Of a DNA stretch of 64,000 nucleotides, positions 1 to 8,009 are shown in pieces. The notes beneath the pieces are model-generated. The model had not been told where the DNA came from. It saw only the letters and a list, made by a program, of their open reading frames with translations, and did no database searches. Position numbers and translations under genes: made by a program. The DNA comes from Pelolinea sp. (GTDB lineage: Bacteria; Chloroflexota; Anaerolineae; Anaerolineales; Anaerolineaceae), in NCBI GenBank assembly GCA_012797975.1, contig JAAZOD010000025.1:62001-126000 (forward strand), in the 5' to 3' direction. Position 1 is the stretch's first letter; every line of letters starts with the position of its first letter.

Positions 1-861
1 CCGTTGCAGCACGCCTTGGGGAATTTTAACTCGGTGGTCTTTCTGCCACAGATGACGGAGATCGTGGAAGATGGGCCGGATGAACGCCGCCGATACTTGG
101 ATATGACCATTTCCCAGGTATATCCTGGGTATGCACGTGAACTCTCCGAATATAATCAGGCTCTCAGCCAGCGCAATGCATTATTGAAGACACTGGCGGA
201 ACGCGGTGGAGATGCCGGACAGCTTGATTTTTGGGATGAACGCATCGCTGAAAAAGGCAGTTTCATCATGCGCACACGCCTGCAAATGTTGGGAGAATTT
301 GAACAACAGGTTTCTGTGGTCCATCTGAAATTATCCGAGAACAAACTGCCGCTGACGATCACCTACCTGCCTGGATTCGATAGGAAAAATGGGCAGTCTG
401 CACAAGATGCCTTTACCTTTTCTGCAGAAAAAGACGCTGATTCTTGCAAGATCAGCCAGGAAGCATTAAAAGCAGCGTTCGTTGAAAAACTGCAGACCGT
501 GCGCAAGGATGAAATCCAGCGCGGAGTGACCACGCAAGGACCGCACCGCGATGAATTGCGATTTATTGCCAACCAGATCGATATGGGCACTTATGGCTCA
601 CGCGGGCAGATCCGTACGGTTTTGATGGCGCTCAAGATCGGCGAGATGCATTGGCTGCGCGAAAAGACTGGGGAATGGCCGGTGCTGCTGCTGGATGAGA
701 CGCTGGCCGAACTGGACCTGGCGCACCGCGATGCCCTGCTGCATGCCCTGGGTGATTGCGAGCAAGCCATTCTCACCGCCACGGATGCGAGCATGTTCAA
801 TCCTGATTTTCTAAAAACCTGCAGCATTTTGAAAGTGGAAGAAGGGCGAATTTTCGCTTAA
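1..861 (+). CDS. recF: RecF, DNA replication/repair ATPase, 3' part of gene
   Basis: Only the C-terminal ~286 residues are present; the reading frame is open from base 1, so the Walker A part lies upstream of the window. RecF is an SMC/ABC-like ATPase that binds gapped DNA and helps RecO/RecR load RecA. Seen here: the ABC-type signature region GSRGQIRTVLMALKIGE (about residue 200) and the Walker B/D-loop LLLDETLAELD near residue 228, followed by a short RecF-type C-terminal tail. These motifs and their spacing are standard for the family. A 118-base gap with no obvious terminator separates it from the next gene. Confidence 0.95.
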   Translation, partial: PLQHALGNFNSVVFLPQMTEIVEDGPDERRRYLDMTISQVYPGYARELSEYNQALSQRNALLKTLAERGGDAGQLDFWDERIAEKGSFIMRTRLQMLGEFEQQVSVVHLKLSENKLPLTITYLPGFDRKNGQSAQDAFTFSAEKDADSCKISQEALKAAFVEKLQTVRKDEIQRGVTTQGPHRDELRFIANQIDMGTYGSRGQIRTVLMALKIGEMHWLREKTGEWPVLLLDETLAELDLAHRDALLHALGDCEQAILTATDASMFNPDFLKTCSILKVEEGRIFA

Positions 862-979
862 GTGAGTTTTTCATTTTCCAATCTATCATGCATCAATTTC
901 ATTAATTCCGATCCGGGTTAAAAAGTTAATCTTTATGCTAAGATAGATACATTAACGCTTTTTTCACTGAAGAGGGTTC

Positions 980-3889
980 ATGCACGAGAATAATTCACGC
1001 CAGATCCGCATTTTTATCTCATCCACGTTTCTTGATATGCAACGAGAACGGGACTACCTCGTCAAATTTACCTTTCCCCAATTGAGGAAACTTTGCGAAG
1101 AACGGGGAGTGACTTGGAGCGAGGTGGATTTGCGATGGGGGATCACCAGTGAACAGTCTGCTGAAGACCAGGTTTTGCCTATCTGTCTGGAGGAGATCCA
1201 GCGCTGCAAACCATATTTCATAGGAATATTGGGAGAACGATATGGCTGGATTCCACAGGTCATCGATCCTGCATTAATGGATCGTGAACCATGGTTGGCT
1301 GAACAAATTGATCATTCTGTGACGGAATTGGAGATCCTGCACGGCGTTCTGAATAATCCGGAGATGGCAAAACGAGCATTTTTCTATTTTCGCGATCCTG
1401 GTGCAATCCCGGGTGGCCAGGAAAATGTTTTTCTTGAAATGCCGTTGCAAGAAGAGGTGGATCGTTTTGGTAAAGAAGAAGCATGGAAACGAACCGAGTC
1501 GCGCAGGAAAAAACTGACAGCGCTGAAGAGTAAGATTCGTAGAAGCGGTCTTCCGTTGAAAGAGAATTTCAATTCTCCGCAGCAATTGGGAGAATGGGTG
1601 TTGCAGGATCTGACCGGCATCATCGAGCAGATGTATCCTGCAGGATCTCAACCCACCCCATTGCAGCGAGTGATTCGTGAACAAGAGACTTTTGCTGAAA
1701 GCCGTACCCGTGTGTATGTGGGTGGGGAACGATATTTTAAGCAGATCGAAGAACATCTTGCACAGAAGCATGTTCCCCTCGCGTTGACAGGAGAACCTGG
1801 GATCGGTAAATCAGCTTTGCTGGCGAATTGGGGATTGCAGTATCGCCGCACACATCAGGATGTGAAAGTGCTGATGCATTTCATTGGTACCAATACCGCT
1901 TCAGGTGATTGGGCTGCTATCCTGCGCAGGATTATCGGAGAACTGCAGGATCATTTTGGCCTTGAAGGGGAAATTCCGGAGGATGTTAATGCATTGCGGG
2001 AAGCGTTTCCGGGATGGTTGTATAGAGCCGGCTGCAAAGGAAAGGTTGTTCTTATCCTCGATGCGTTGAATCAATTGGAGGATAAACAGGGTGCGCAGGA
2101 ACTCACCTGGCTGCCTGCTGAATTTCCGCAAAACGTATGGGTGATTCTCTCAACAACGACGGGAAAAGCACTGGATGCAGTGAAAGAAAGGGGATATTCC
2201 ATCCTCACCCTCGAACCGCTTGCTCTGCAGGAGCGCGAAGAGTTTGTGCGAAAATTCCTCGCACAGTATTCGAAACAGTTGAATGTGCAGCAGTTGAAAA
2301 GGATTGTGGGCAACGAAAAAATTTCTAATCCACTGGCATTACGAATCTTGTTGGATGAACTACGCCAGTTCGGAAGTTATACACGATTGGATGAGATCAT
2401 TCAAACCTTTCTGGACGCGGAATCGATTATTGAAATGCTGGAATTGGTTTTCGAACGATGCGAAAATGATTTTGAGACCGAACGGCCGGGTTTGGTGAAG
2501 GACCTGCTCTGCAGCATTTGGGGGGCCAGGCAAGGGTTGTCGGAAGCAGAATTGCTTGATCTTGTAGGTAAAAATGGAGAACCGCTGGCTCAAGGCATCT
2601 GGTCTCCGCTGCATCTGGCGTTGAGCGAATCATTGTTGGAACATAATGGATTCATTCATTTTTCGCATGATTATTTTCGCCAGGCTGTCGAAAAACATTA
2701 TCTCTCCACACAAAGTGAAAGAGAGTCTGTCCACCATCGGCTTGCGGATTATTTCCAGAGCATGGAAGGGTATCCTGGTCGAAAGGTCGTTGAATTGCCA
2801 TGGCAGTACCAGCAGGCGAAAGATTGGGCGGAACTCTACCGATTGTTGACCGATGCGGATTACTTTCAAGCACAATGGTCGCTTGATCGCTATGAGCTTT
2901 ACGCTTTTTGGGTCGTCCTTGAAGCGAACGCGGATTTCCATCGCGAGAAAGCGTATGATGGTTTTCTTGAAAAGCTTAATGACCCGGTTCATTTGCTGCT
3001 GAACTCGAAATTCACTTTGTTGCTGGGTGAAATCTCTGTGTTCTTCAGAAATACGGGATGCACGGAAGATTCCATGCGTTTCCTGAAAGAGCAAGAGAAG
3101 GTTTGCCGTGACTTGGGCAAAAGGGAGGAACTCTCGGTTTGTTTGGAAAACCAGGCCCTGATTTTGCGAGAATGGGGCAGGCTGGAAGAGGCGATGCGAT
3201 TGCTGAAGGATCAGGAGCAGATCTATCGGGAAATGGGAAATCAGGAAGGTATCCAGCGTTTGTTGGGGATTCAAGCGTTGATTCTTCATTCTTGGGGAAG
3301 ATTCGACGAAGCTATGCAGATGCAGCGGGAAAAGGAGCGCATCTGCCGCGTATTAGGGAACAGAGATGGTATTCAAGTTGCCCTGGGAAATCAGGCACTG
3401 ATCCTTAAAACAAACGGAAAGCTGGAAGATGCGATGCGTTTATACAAGGAACAGGAGTTGATGTGCCGTGAGTTGGGAAATCAGGATGCGATCCAGAAGA
3501 ATCTTGGCAACCAAGGATTGATCCTGAATATTTGGGGCAGACACGAAGAAGCCATGGAAAAGCAGAAAGAAAAAGAAAGTATCTGTAGAAAACTGGGAGA
3601 TCTGGAAGGGATTCAAAGCGCATTGGGCAACGAGGCGGTTATCTTGCAGGCAAAACGTAATTTTGATGAAGCGATGCGTTTGTCCAAAGAAAAAGAGAAG
3701 ATCTGTTTGCAAATAAAGAATTTTGATGGACTATGCACAGCTTGGGTATATCAAGGGTCGATTCATCTCATGATGGGCCATAAAGAAATAGGTTTGAGTT
3801 TATTGCGCAAAGCCTATGAGCAAGCGTGCCAGCATCAATTTACTGCCATGGCAGCAAAGATCAAAGTGATGCTCGATAAATTCTCATAG
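980..3889 (+). CDS. STAND NTPase: DUF4062 domain, NACHT/AAA ATPase, TPR repeats
   Basis: 969-residue signalling-type protein. Residues ~8-105 match the DUF4062 pattern (IRIFISSTFLDMQRERD, then a conserved GxxxERYGW), a TIR-like Rossmann domain also found at the N-terminus of NPHP3-like proteins. Residues 271-278 are a Walker A (GEPGIGKS) and ~355-365 a Walker B (VVLILDALNQLED), giving a NACHT/NTPase core. From ~residue 685 to 925 there are six tandem 40-residue TPR-like units. Such sensor-switch-effector architecture is common in bacterial STAND proteins, several of which are antiphage, but no defence neighbour is seen here. The start has a GAGGG ribosome site 5 bases upstream. Function is inferred from architecture only. 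Confidence 0.85.
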   Translation: MHENNSRQIRIFISSTFLDMQRERDYLVKFTFPQLRKLCEERGVTWSEVDLRWGITSEQSAEDQVLPICLEEIQRCKPYFIGILGERYGWIPQVIDPALMDREPWLAEQIDHSVTELEILHGVLNNPEMAKRAFFYFRDPGAIPGGQENVFLEMPLQEEVDRFGKEEAWKRTESRRKKLTALKSKIRRSGLPLKENFNSPQQLGEWVLQDLTGIIEQMYPAGSQPTPLQRVIREQETFAESRTRVYVGGERYFKQIEEHLAQKHVPLALTGEPGIGKSALLANWGLQYRRTHQDVKVLMHFIGTNTASGDWAAILRRIIGELQDHFGLEGEIPEDVNALREAFPGWLYRAGCKGKVVLILDALNQLEDKQGAQELTWLPAEFPQNVWVILSTTTGKALDAVKERGYSILTLEPLALQEREEFVRKFLAQYSKQLNVQQLKRIVGNEKISNPLALRILLDELRQFGSYTRLDEIIQTFLDAESIIEMLELVFERCENDFETERPGLVKDLLCSIWGARQGLSEAELLDLVGKNGEPLAQGIWSPLHLALSESLLEHNGFIHFSHDYFRQAVEKHYLSTQSERESVHHRLADYFQSMEGYPGRKVVELPWQYQQAKDWAELYRLLTDADYFQAQWSLDRYELYAFWVVLEANADFHREKAYDGFLEKLNDPVHLLLNSKFTLLLGEISVFFRNTGCTEDSMRFLKEQEKVCRDLGKREELSVCLENQALILREWGRLEEAMRLLKDQEQIYREMGNQEGIQRLLGIQALILHSWGRFDEAMQMQREKERICRVLGNRDGIQVALGNQALILKTNGKLEDAMRLYKEQELMCRELGNQDAIQKNLGNQGLILNIWGRHEEAMEKQKEKESICRKLGDLEGIQSALGNEAVILQAKRNFDEAMRLSKEKEKICLQIKNFDGLCTAWVYQGSIHLMMGHKEIGLSLLRKAYEQACQHQFTAMAAKIKVMLDKFS
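3032..3751 (+). repeat. Six tandem 120-bp coding repeats (TPR units)
   Basis: In-frame direct repeats of exactly 120 bp (40 codons), unit starts at about 3032, 3152, 3272, 3392, 3512 and 3632. Each unit carries a pattern like QALILxxWGRxEEAM...KEQExICRxLGN. The DNA copies are diverged but still clearly alignable, which suggests duplication within the gene. A partial seventh unit follows 3752. Confidence 0.8.
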
Positions 3890-4594
3890 CGGTTTTTTGG
3901 CTGGCACTCCCACCCGGCGTGGATAGGCAGCGGGGGTGGCTTTCCGTTTTTCAACGATGACCAGATTACGAGTGGCGTCCAGGCCGGGAATGGATATGGG
4001 TTCCAGACGTGTTTCACCACCGCCCAGTATGGCGCAGGCATTTTTTGCCAGTGATATTTCTTCTTTCACGGCTGTGCCTTTTTGGGCTATGACAATCCCG
4101 CCGATTTTCACCAGTGGCAGCAGGTATTCCAGTAGGATGGGAAGGGCCGCCACGGCGCGCGCTACCGCACAATCGAACTGTTCACGGTATAGCGTATCCT
4201 GCCCCAACGCTTCCGCACGATCTACCACTACTTCTGCATTTTTTAATTCGAGCGTTTGCAGGATATGCCTGCAAAAAGCGGCTTTCTTTTCCACCGATTC
4301 TACCAGCACCAGGTGCAGGGTAGGGTCGGCGATTTTCAAGGGAATGCCGGGAAAACCCGCGCCGGTACCGATATCGATCAGGGAATGAACCCGGTATTGC
4401 TGCAGGGTGGGCAGCAAACTGAGCGAATCCATGAAGTGTTTGGTCTCGATCTCCTCCGCAGAGCGAATGGCGGTGAGATTGAATTGCGCATTCCACTCCA
4501 GTAATTGCTCTTGATACACCTGGAATGCCTGCAGTAGGGGCGGGGAGGCGGGTCTTCCGCTGTGTGTTTGGTAGTACTCCGCGAGGGTGGTCAT
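3884..4594 (-). CDS. rsmG: RsmG, 16S rRNA (guanine527-N7)-methyltransferase
   Basis: Class I SAM-dependent methyltransferase (GidB) that methylates G527 of 16S rRNA. Visible: the N-terminal EWNAQFNLTAIRSAEEIETKH segment typical of RsmG, the SAM-binding motif DIGTGAGFPGIPLKI and the later VARAVAALPILLEYLLPLVKIGG region. I place the start at the ATG at 4594 (236 residues) because the family begins there and because a TATAAT box lies only 7 bases upstream; an in-frame ATG at 4654 would put that box inside the gene. Its stop overlaps the end of the convergent STAND gene by 6 bases. The C-terminal tail is basic (RRVGVPAKKPL). Confidence 0.92.
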   Translation of the reverse strand: MTTLAEYYQTHSGRPASPPLLQAFQVYQEQLLEWNAQFNLTAIRSAEEIETKHFMDSLSLLPTLQQYRVHSLIDIGTGAGFPGIPLKIADPTLHLVLVESVEKKAAFCRHILQTLELKNAEVVVDRAEALGQDTLYREQFDCAVARAVAALPILLEYLLPLVKIGGIVIAQKGTAVKEEISLAKNACAILGGGETRLEPISIPGLDATRNLVIVEKRKATPAAYPRRVGVPAKKPL

Positions 4595-4601
4595 ACCATC
4601 A

Positions 4602-4632
4602 ATTATAAACATGGACGGCCATGTTATTGCAA
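4602..4632 (-). promoter_or_regulatory. Candidate sigma70 promoter of rsmG, nearly leaderless
   Basis: On the minus strand TTGCAA (4632-4627), 19-base spacer, TATAAT (4607-4602). The -10 box ends 7 bases before the chosen ATG at 4594, so the transcript would have almost no 5' leader. The spacer contains the palindrome CATGGCCGTCCATG-like element with one mismatch. Confidence 0.5.
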
Positions 4633-4682
4633 AATCTGTTTTCTTCTCTATCATTAAAGAGATAAGTTAAGATGAGGTCAGA

Positions 4683-5645
4683 ATGGAAAAGGAAAAATTA
4701 TTGGCTTGGTTGCTGGAAGAAGAAAATCCCAGTGTGCGTGCTTTTACACTGCAAAATATACTGGATGTGGCGGAAGATGACGCTCAGTTAGAAGAAGCAC
4801 GCTCCAGGATCATGATGCAGGAACCGGTTACCACGATCCTGGGTTTGCAGACTCCGCAGGGCTGGTGGGGAAATGGGAATTCGATGATCATGCCCATGTA
4901 CACCAGCACTGCCTGGCAGGTCATGCTGCTGGCAGAACTGGGGGCTCGTTTGAATGAACAGATTGAACGGGCGGTGGATTTGGTGTTTGCGCAAGTTCAA
5001 GTGCAGGATGGTTCCTTCCCGCGCCTGGAAGGTCGTTTTGTCAAGCGCAAGCCCATGGACCTTTTCTGCAATGATGTCTTGATAGCGTTTGGTTTGTTGG
5101 GGGTGGGCGTGGACCCATCGGACAAGCGCATGGGCCAGACATTGGATTTTATCGCACGTACGCTGCTCAGCGGGGAATACGGCTGCCGCTTCAATGATGG
5201 CGGAACTCCGTGTGCATGGGGTGTGGTCAAGGGACTGCGCGTATTGGCATTGGTCAAAGAAGAGGACCGCAATGAACGGATGCACGAGGCAATTAAGACA
5301 GGTGCGGAATATCTGTTGGAGCATGATCTGAAAGATATGGATTTCTCGCCGGTGGACGAACAACGTTTCAGCGAACACTGGTTTCGGCTGGGTTTTCCGC
5401 GCAGTTACCAGGCGGATGTGCTGCAGACTGCTTTCGTTTTGGCCAAGTTGGGCTACGCACAGGATCAACGTCTTGAGAAGCTGGTCGATTTCCTCGCCCG
5501 CAAGGAACTGCCTGCCGGCGGGTGGGCGCTGGACGAGAGTTGGAACCGGATGATTGTGCCATTTACAAAACCATCCAAAAGAAAAGCGAACAAATGGATC
5601 ACTTGGCAGGTTTATACGGTGCTGGCCAAGAATGGCAGGATATAG
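4683..5645 (+). CDS. Alpha/alpha-toroid (terpene cyclase/prenyltransferase fold) protein
   Basis: 320-residue soluble protein with no signal peptide or membrane segment. It shows the repeated helical pattern of the terpenoid cyclase/protein prenyltransferase toroid superfamily, with QTPQGWWGNGNS, VQDGSFP and GGWALDESWN as QW-like turns. Proteins of this type are often annotated as squalene-cyclase-like or, misleadingly, as nitrogen-fixation related. No catalytic DXDD motif of true cyclases is visible, so a cyclase function is not supported. Substrate and role are unknown. It starts 88 bases from the divergent rsmG and is followed by two acetyltransferase genes on the same strand. Confidence 0.8.
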   Translation: MEKEKLLAWLLEEENPSVRAFTLQNILDVAEDDAQLEEARSRIMMQEPVTTILGLQTPQGWWGNGNSMIMPMYTSTAWQVMLLAELGARLNEQIERAVDLVFAQVQVQDGSFPRLEGRFVKRKPMDLFCNDVLIAFGLLGVGVDPSDKRMGQTLDFIARTLLSGEYGCRFNDGGTPCAWGVVKGLRVLALVKEEDRNERMHEAIKTGAEYLLEHDLKDMDFSPVDEQRFSEHWFRLGFPRSYQADVLQTAFVLAKLGYAQDQRLEKLVDFLARKELPAGGWALDESWNRMIVPFTKPSKRKANKWITWQVYTVLAKNGRI

Positions 5646-5714
5646 CAAAAGAGAAATACTGAGCAGTTTAGGATAAAATTCAAAGACAGTCATTCCATGG
5701 AAGAGGAAGAAACA

Positions 5715-6290
5715 ATGGAGCTTACCAATATTTTTGAGGGTGAACGCTTGCGGCTGACCGAGGTCGACCCGAAGGCGGATTCCGAAAAGGATTCGCTGTG
5801 GTCACATTCCATCGAATATGCGCGCAACCGGAAATCCAATCCGGTGCGCCCGATTTCTGCGCTGGAATCCAGGAAAAAACTGGAGGAAGAGCTCAAAGAG
5901 GCAGAGGAAGAGGGAAATCGCTTCCATTTTGCCATCCGTTCCAAAGATGAAAAAAAAGAGCTGGTTGGCTTCTTGGATGTAGTCAATATCGAATGGAAGA
6001 ACGGCCAGGGTTTTCTGCAGATCTATTTCGGAAACGAAGCCCTGTGCAGAGAATACCTTGCAGAGAGTGTGCAGTTGGGGTTGACCTATGTGTTTGATGA
6101 ATTAAACCTTTACCACGTTTGTATGGAAATCCCTGCGTACGAAACGGCGATCGCTGCTGTGCTTGAAAAAGCCGGCTTCCAGCACGAAGCTTGCCTGCGG
6201 GAGATCATCTTTCATGAGGGAAAATATTTCGACCGCATCATGGTTGGTCTGCTGGCAGAAGAATGGCGCAGCCAGAAAGGATTGAAATGA
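5715..6290 (+). CDS. GNAT family N-acetyltransferase (RimJ/RimL-like)
   Basis: 191-residue GNAT protein. The central part has the AcCoA-binding beta4-alpha3 layout (FLQIYFGNEALCREYLAESV, then LNLYHVCMEIPAYETAIAAVLEKAGF), which is the RimJ/RimL branch that acetylates N-termini or small amines. The usual Q/RxxGxG/A loop is degenerate here (GNEALC), so acetyl-CoA binding may be altered. I chose the ATG at 5715 because AGAGGAAG precedes it; an ATG six codons upstream lacks a ribosome site. It overlaps the next acetyltransferase gene by 4 bases (ATGA), so both are likely made together. Substrate unknown. Confidence 0.82.
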   Translation: MELTNIFEGERLRLTEVDPKADSEKDSLWSHSIEYARNRKSNPVRPISALESRKKLEEELKEAEEEGNRFHFAIRSKDEKKELVGFLDVVNIEWKNGQGFLQIYFGNEALCREYLAESVQLGLTYVFDELNLYHVCMEIPAYETAIAAVLEKAGFQHEACLREIIFHEGKYFDRIMVGLLAEEWRSQKGLK

Positions 6291-6847
6291 GCGACGTATA
6301 TTTGCAGGGGAAAACTGTAAACCTGCGCGCCACGGACCCGGAAAAGGATGTTCAATGGTTTGCAACCTGGCAGCGGGATGCGTTGTATGATCGCTATATG
6401 GATAGCTTGCCGGCTGTCATGTACAACAAGGACCAGATGAAGGATTGGTATGAAAAACAGATCACCTCGCACTTGAGTTCTTTCATCATTGTGCGCAAAG
6501 CTGATGAGGTTCCCATCGGTTTCATTGAGATCTCTGGTTATGATTGGCACAGCGGGAACGCTTGGCTGGGTATTGGGATAGGGGAGCGAAAGAATTGGGG
6601 AAAAGGATATGGAACGGAAGCCATGAATTTGCTGCTCAAGCTGGTATTTCAGGAATGGAACCTGCATCGAGTGTCTTTGGCAGTGCTGGGATATAATGCG
6701 CGGGCCATCCGTTCGTATGAAAAAGCTGGTTTTAAAACTGAAGGAGCGCTGCGCGGTTTCATCCAACGTGAGGGTCAACGTTGGGATATGTACATGATGG
6801 GCATCCTGCGCTCTGATTGGGAGAAACTGCAAGAAAACAACATCTAA
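6287..6847 (+). CDS. GNAT family N-acetyltransferase (RimJ/RimL-like)
   Basis: 186-residue acetyltransferase. Unlike its upstream neighbour it keeps a full acetyl-CoA loop: IGIGERKNWGKGYGTEA contains the R/QxxGxG signature. It continues with LHRVSLAVLGYNARAIRSYEKAGFKTEGALRG, a classic RimJ/RimL C-terminal half in which the NARAIRSYEKAGF helix closes the active site. The start ATG overlaps the upstream stop (ATGA) and is preceded by AAAGGA. The gene pair probably arose by duplication. The substrate cannot be told from sequence; possibilities are protein N-termini, amines or antibiotics. Confidence 0.87.
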   Translation: MSDVYLQGKTVNLRATDPEKDVQWFATWQRDALYDRYMDSLPAVMYNKDQMKDWYEKQITSHLSSFIIVRKADEVPIGFIEISGYDWHSGNAWLGIGIGERKNWGKGYGTEAMNLLLKLVFQEWNLHRVSLAVLGYNARAIRSYEKAGFKTEGALRGFIQREGQRWDMYMMGILRSDWEKLQENNI

Positions 6848-6864
6848 AAAGGGATCTTTTCAAA

Positions 6865-7488
6865 ATGCCACAACTTTTCAAAGCGATCATCTTCGACATG
6901 GGTGGAGTTTTTTTACGCACCGCCTCTCTGACTGGCAGGCGGAAACTGGCCAGGCAGTATGGGAAAACAATCGATGAACTGTCGGATCTGGTTTTCTTCA
7001 GCCCAATGAGCATTGCCTCCGAAAAAGGAGAACTATCGCGCGAGGAATTTTGGAAGCAGTTGCTGCCGTTCATCGGCGCTGCCGAAGGCGCGCAGGGCTC
7101 GTTTGAAATGGATTTTTTCAGCGGGGATGCCGTGGATGTGGAATTGGAGCGTTTCGTGGGCGCGCTGCGTCCGCGCTATAAACTGGGCATGCTGAGCAAT
7201 GCGTTTTCAGGTACACGGGATTGGATTCAGGAGCGCTATACTTTTCTGGATCTCTTTGATGTTTCCTTATTTTCATATGAGGCGGGATTGCGTAAACCGG
7301 ACGAGACCTTCTTCCGCCTGATGCTGGATCGGTTGCAGGTTGCCCCGCACGAAACGCTTTTTGTGGATGATTTCCGTGAAAATATTCTGGGCGCACAGAC
7401 ATTGGGTATTCAAACTGTATGGTACAGGGATCGGGATGCAGCGTTCGCTTATTTAAAATCCATTCTGGATACAAATGCTCAAGAATGA
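6865..7488 (+). CDS. HAD-superfamily hydrolase (epoxide-hydrolase/phosphatase-like)
   Basis: 207-residue HAD phosphatase. Motif I is AIIFDMGGVFLRT (D at residue 10; the usual DxD second Asp is replaced by G, as in the HAD-IA-v3 subgroup with FDxGGV). Motif II is GMLSNAF, motif III K in YEAGLRKPDETFF, and motif IV LFVDDFRENILGA. This group includes YihX-like sugar phosphatases and haloacid-dehalogenase relatives. It follows the acetyltransferase pair by 17 bases, so it may belong to the same transcript. Substrate unknown. Confidence 0.85.
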   Translation: MPQLFKAIIFDMGGVFLRTASLTGRRKLARQYGKTIDELSDLVFFSPMSIASEKGELSREEFWKQLLPFIGAAEGAQGSFEMDFFSGDAVDVELERFVGALRPRYKLGMLSNAFSGTRDWIQERYTFLDLFDVSLFSYEAGLRKPDETFFRLMLDRLQVAPHETLFVDDFRENILGAQTLGIQTVWYRDRDAAFAYLKSILDTNAQE

Positions 7489-7511
7489 TATACTGGGGAA
7501 GCAATTTCGGC

Positions 7512-7540
7512 TTGACAGCCGGATTGCTCTTGGGTAGAAT
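7512..7540 (+). promoter_or_regulatory. Strong sigma70 promoter for tRNA-Ala genes (and probably leuS)
   Basis: TTGACA at 7512-7517, 17-base spacer, TAGAAT at 7535-7540. The predicted start is about 12 bases before the first tRNA-Ala. No terminator and no second promoter is visible between the tRNAs and the T-box leader. Confidence 0.8.
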
Positions 7541-7558
7541 TTTCCTACCCTGAGAAAC

Positions 7559-7631
7559 GGGCCTGTAGCGCAGTTGGGAGCGCGCTTCAATCGCACTGAA
7601 GAGGTCGAGAGTTCGAATCTCTCCAGGTCCA
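7559..7631 (+). tRNA. tRNA-Ala (anticodon CGC)
   Basis: 73-nt cloverleaf: acceptor GGGCCTG pairs with CAGGTCC with the G3-U70 wobble that identifies alanine tRNAs; D-arm GCGC/GCGC; anticodon stem CTTCA/TGAAG with loop ATCGCAC; T-arm GAGAG TTCGAAT CTCTC. Discriminator A; CCA is not encoded. Confidence 0.96.
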
Positions 7632-7645
7632 TCTAGGGAAGACTT

Positions 7646-7718
7646 GGGCCCATAGCGCAGTTGGGAGCGCGTCTCAATGGCATTGAGAAGGCCGAGAGTT
7701 CGAATCTCTCTGGGTCCA
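7646..7718 (+). tRNA. tRNA-Ala (anticodon GGC)
   Basis: 73-nt cloverleaf: acceptor GGGCCCA pairs with TGGGTCC, again with G3-U70; anticodon stem TCTCA/TGAGA with anticodon GGC; T-arm GAGAG TTCGAAT CTCTC. It is 14 bases after the first tRNA-Ala and highly similar to it, so a local duplication is likely. CCA is not encoded. Confidence 0.96.
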
Positions 7719-7726
7719 CTGAAAAG

Positions 7727-7981
7727 TACATGAACAGGTGAAGAGGAGCAGTATTCCATCCAGCAGCGATTCGGGAGAGCGAGGTGTGAGCCCGATGCAG
7801 CGCCCCTGGAGCGCATCGGGAAGAACTCGCCTCTGGAGCGGAAACGCTGCACCGCTGCGGTGAACGGAAGTAGCTGCGGCCGGATAAGCCCGATAAAGCT
7901 GCCTGAGAGGTTCGTTCACGAACAATCGGGGTGGTACCGCGGAGAAATCCTTCGTCCCTGAGGATGAGGGTTTCTTTTTTT
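7727..7981 (+). promoter_or_regulatory. T-box riboswitch leader of leuS (leucine specifier CUC)
   Basis: A class I, transcription-attenuating T-box. Stem I carries the GGGAGAGCGAGGTG element and a distal hairpin CCCGATGC/GCATCGGG; the specifier side GAAGAACTCGCC contains the codon CTC at 7826-7828, a leucine codon that fits the downstream gene. The conserved T-box sequence TGGTACCGCGG lies at 7932-7942 and would pair with the 3' end of uncharged tRNA-Leu to form the antiterminator. A terminator follows directly. Low charged tRNA-Leu should therefore raise leuS transcription. Confidence 0.92.
7949..7981 (+). terminator. T-box-controlled intrinsic terminator
   Basis: Stem CCTTCGTCC (7949-7957), loop CTGA, GGATGAGGG (7962-7970), then a T-rich tail to 7981. 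Its 5' half overlaps the bases just downstream of the T-box sequence, as expected for a terminator/antiterminator switch. Confidence 0.88.
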
Positions 7982-8009
7982 AAAGGATGGTAAGGGAAAG
8001 GAAGTGCGA

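Noticed and set aside
3032-3751. 120-bp repeats considered as a CRISPR array
   Set aside because: They are contiguous, in frame and encode TPR units; there are no unique spacers.
4788-5693. 301-codon open frame on the minus strand opposite the toroid protein
   Set aside because: The plus-strand product has clear QW-like repeats; the antisense product has none.
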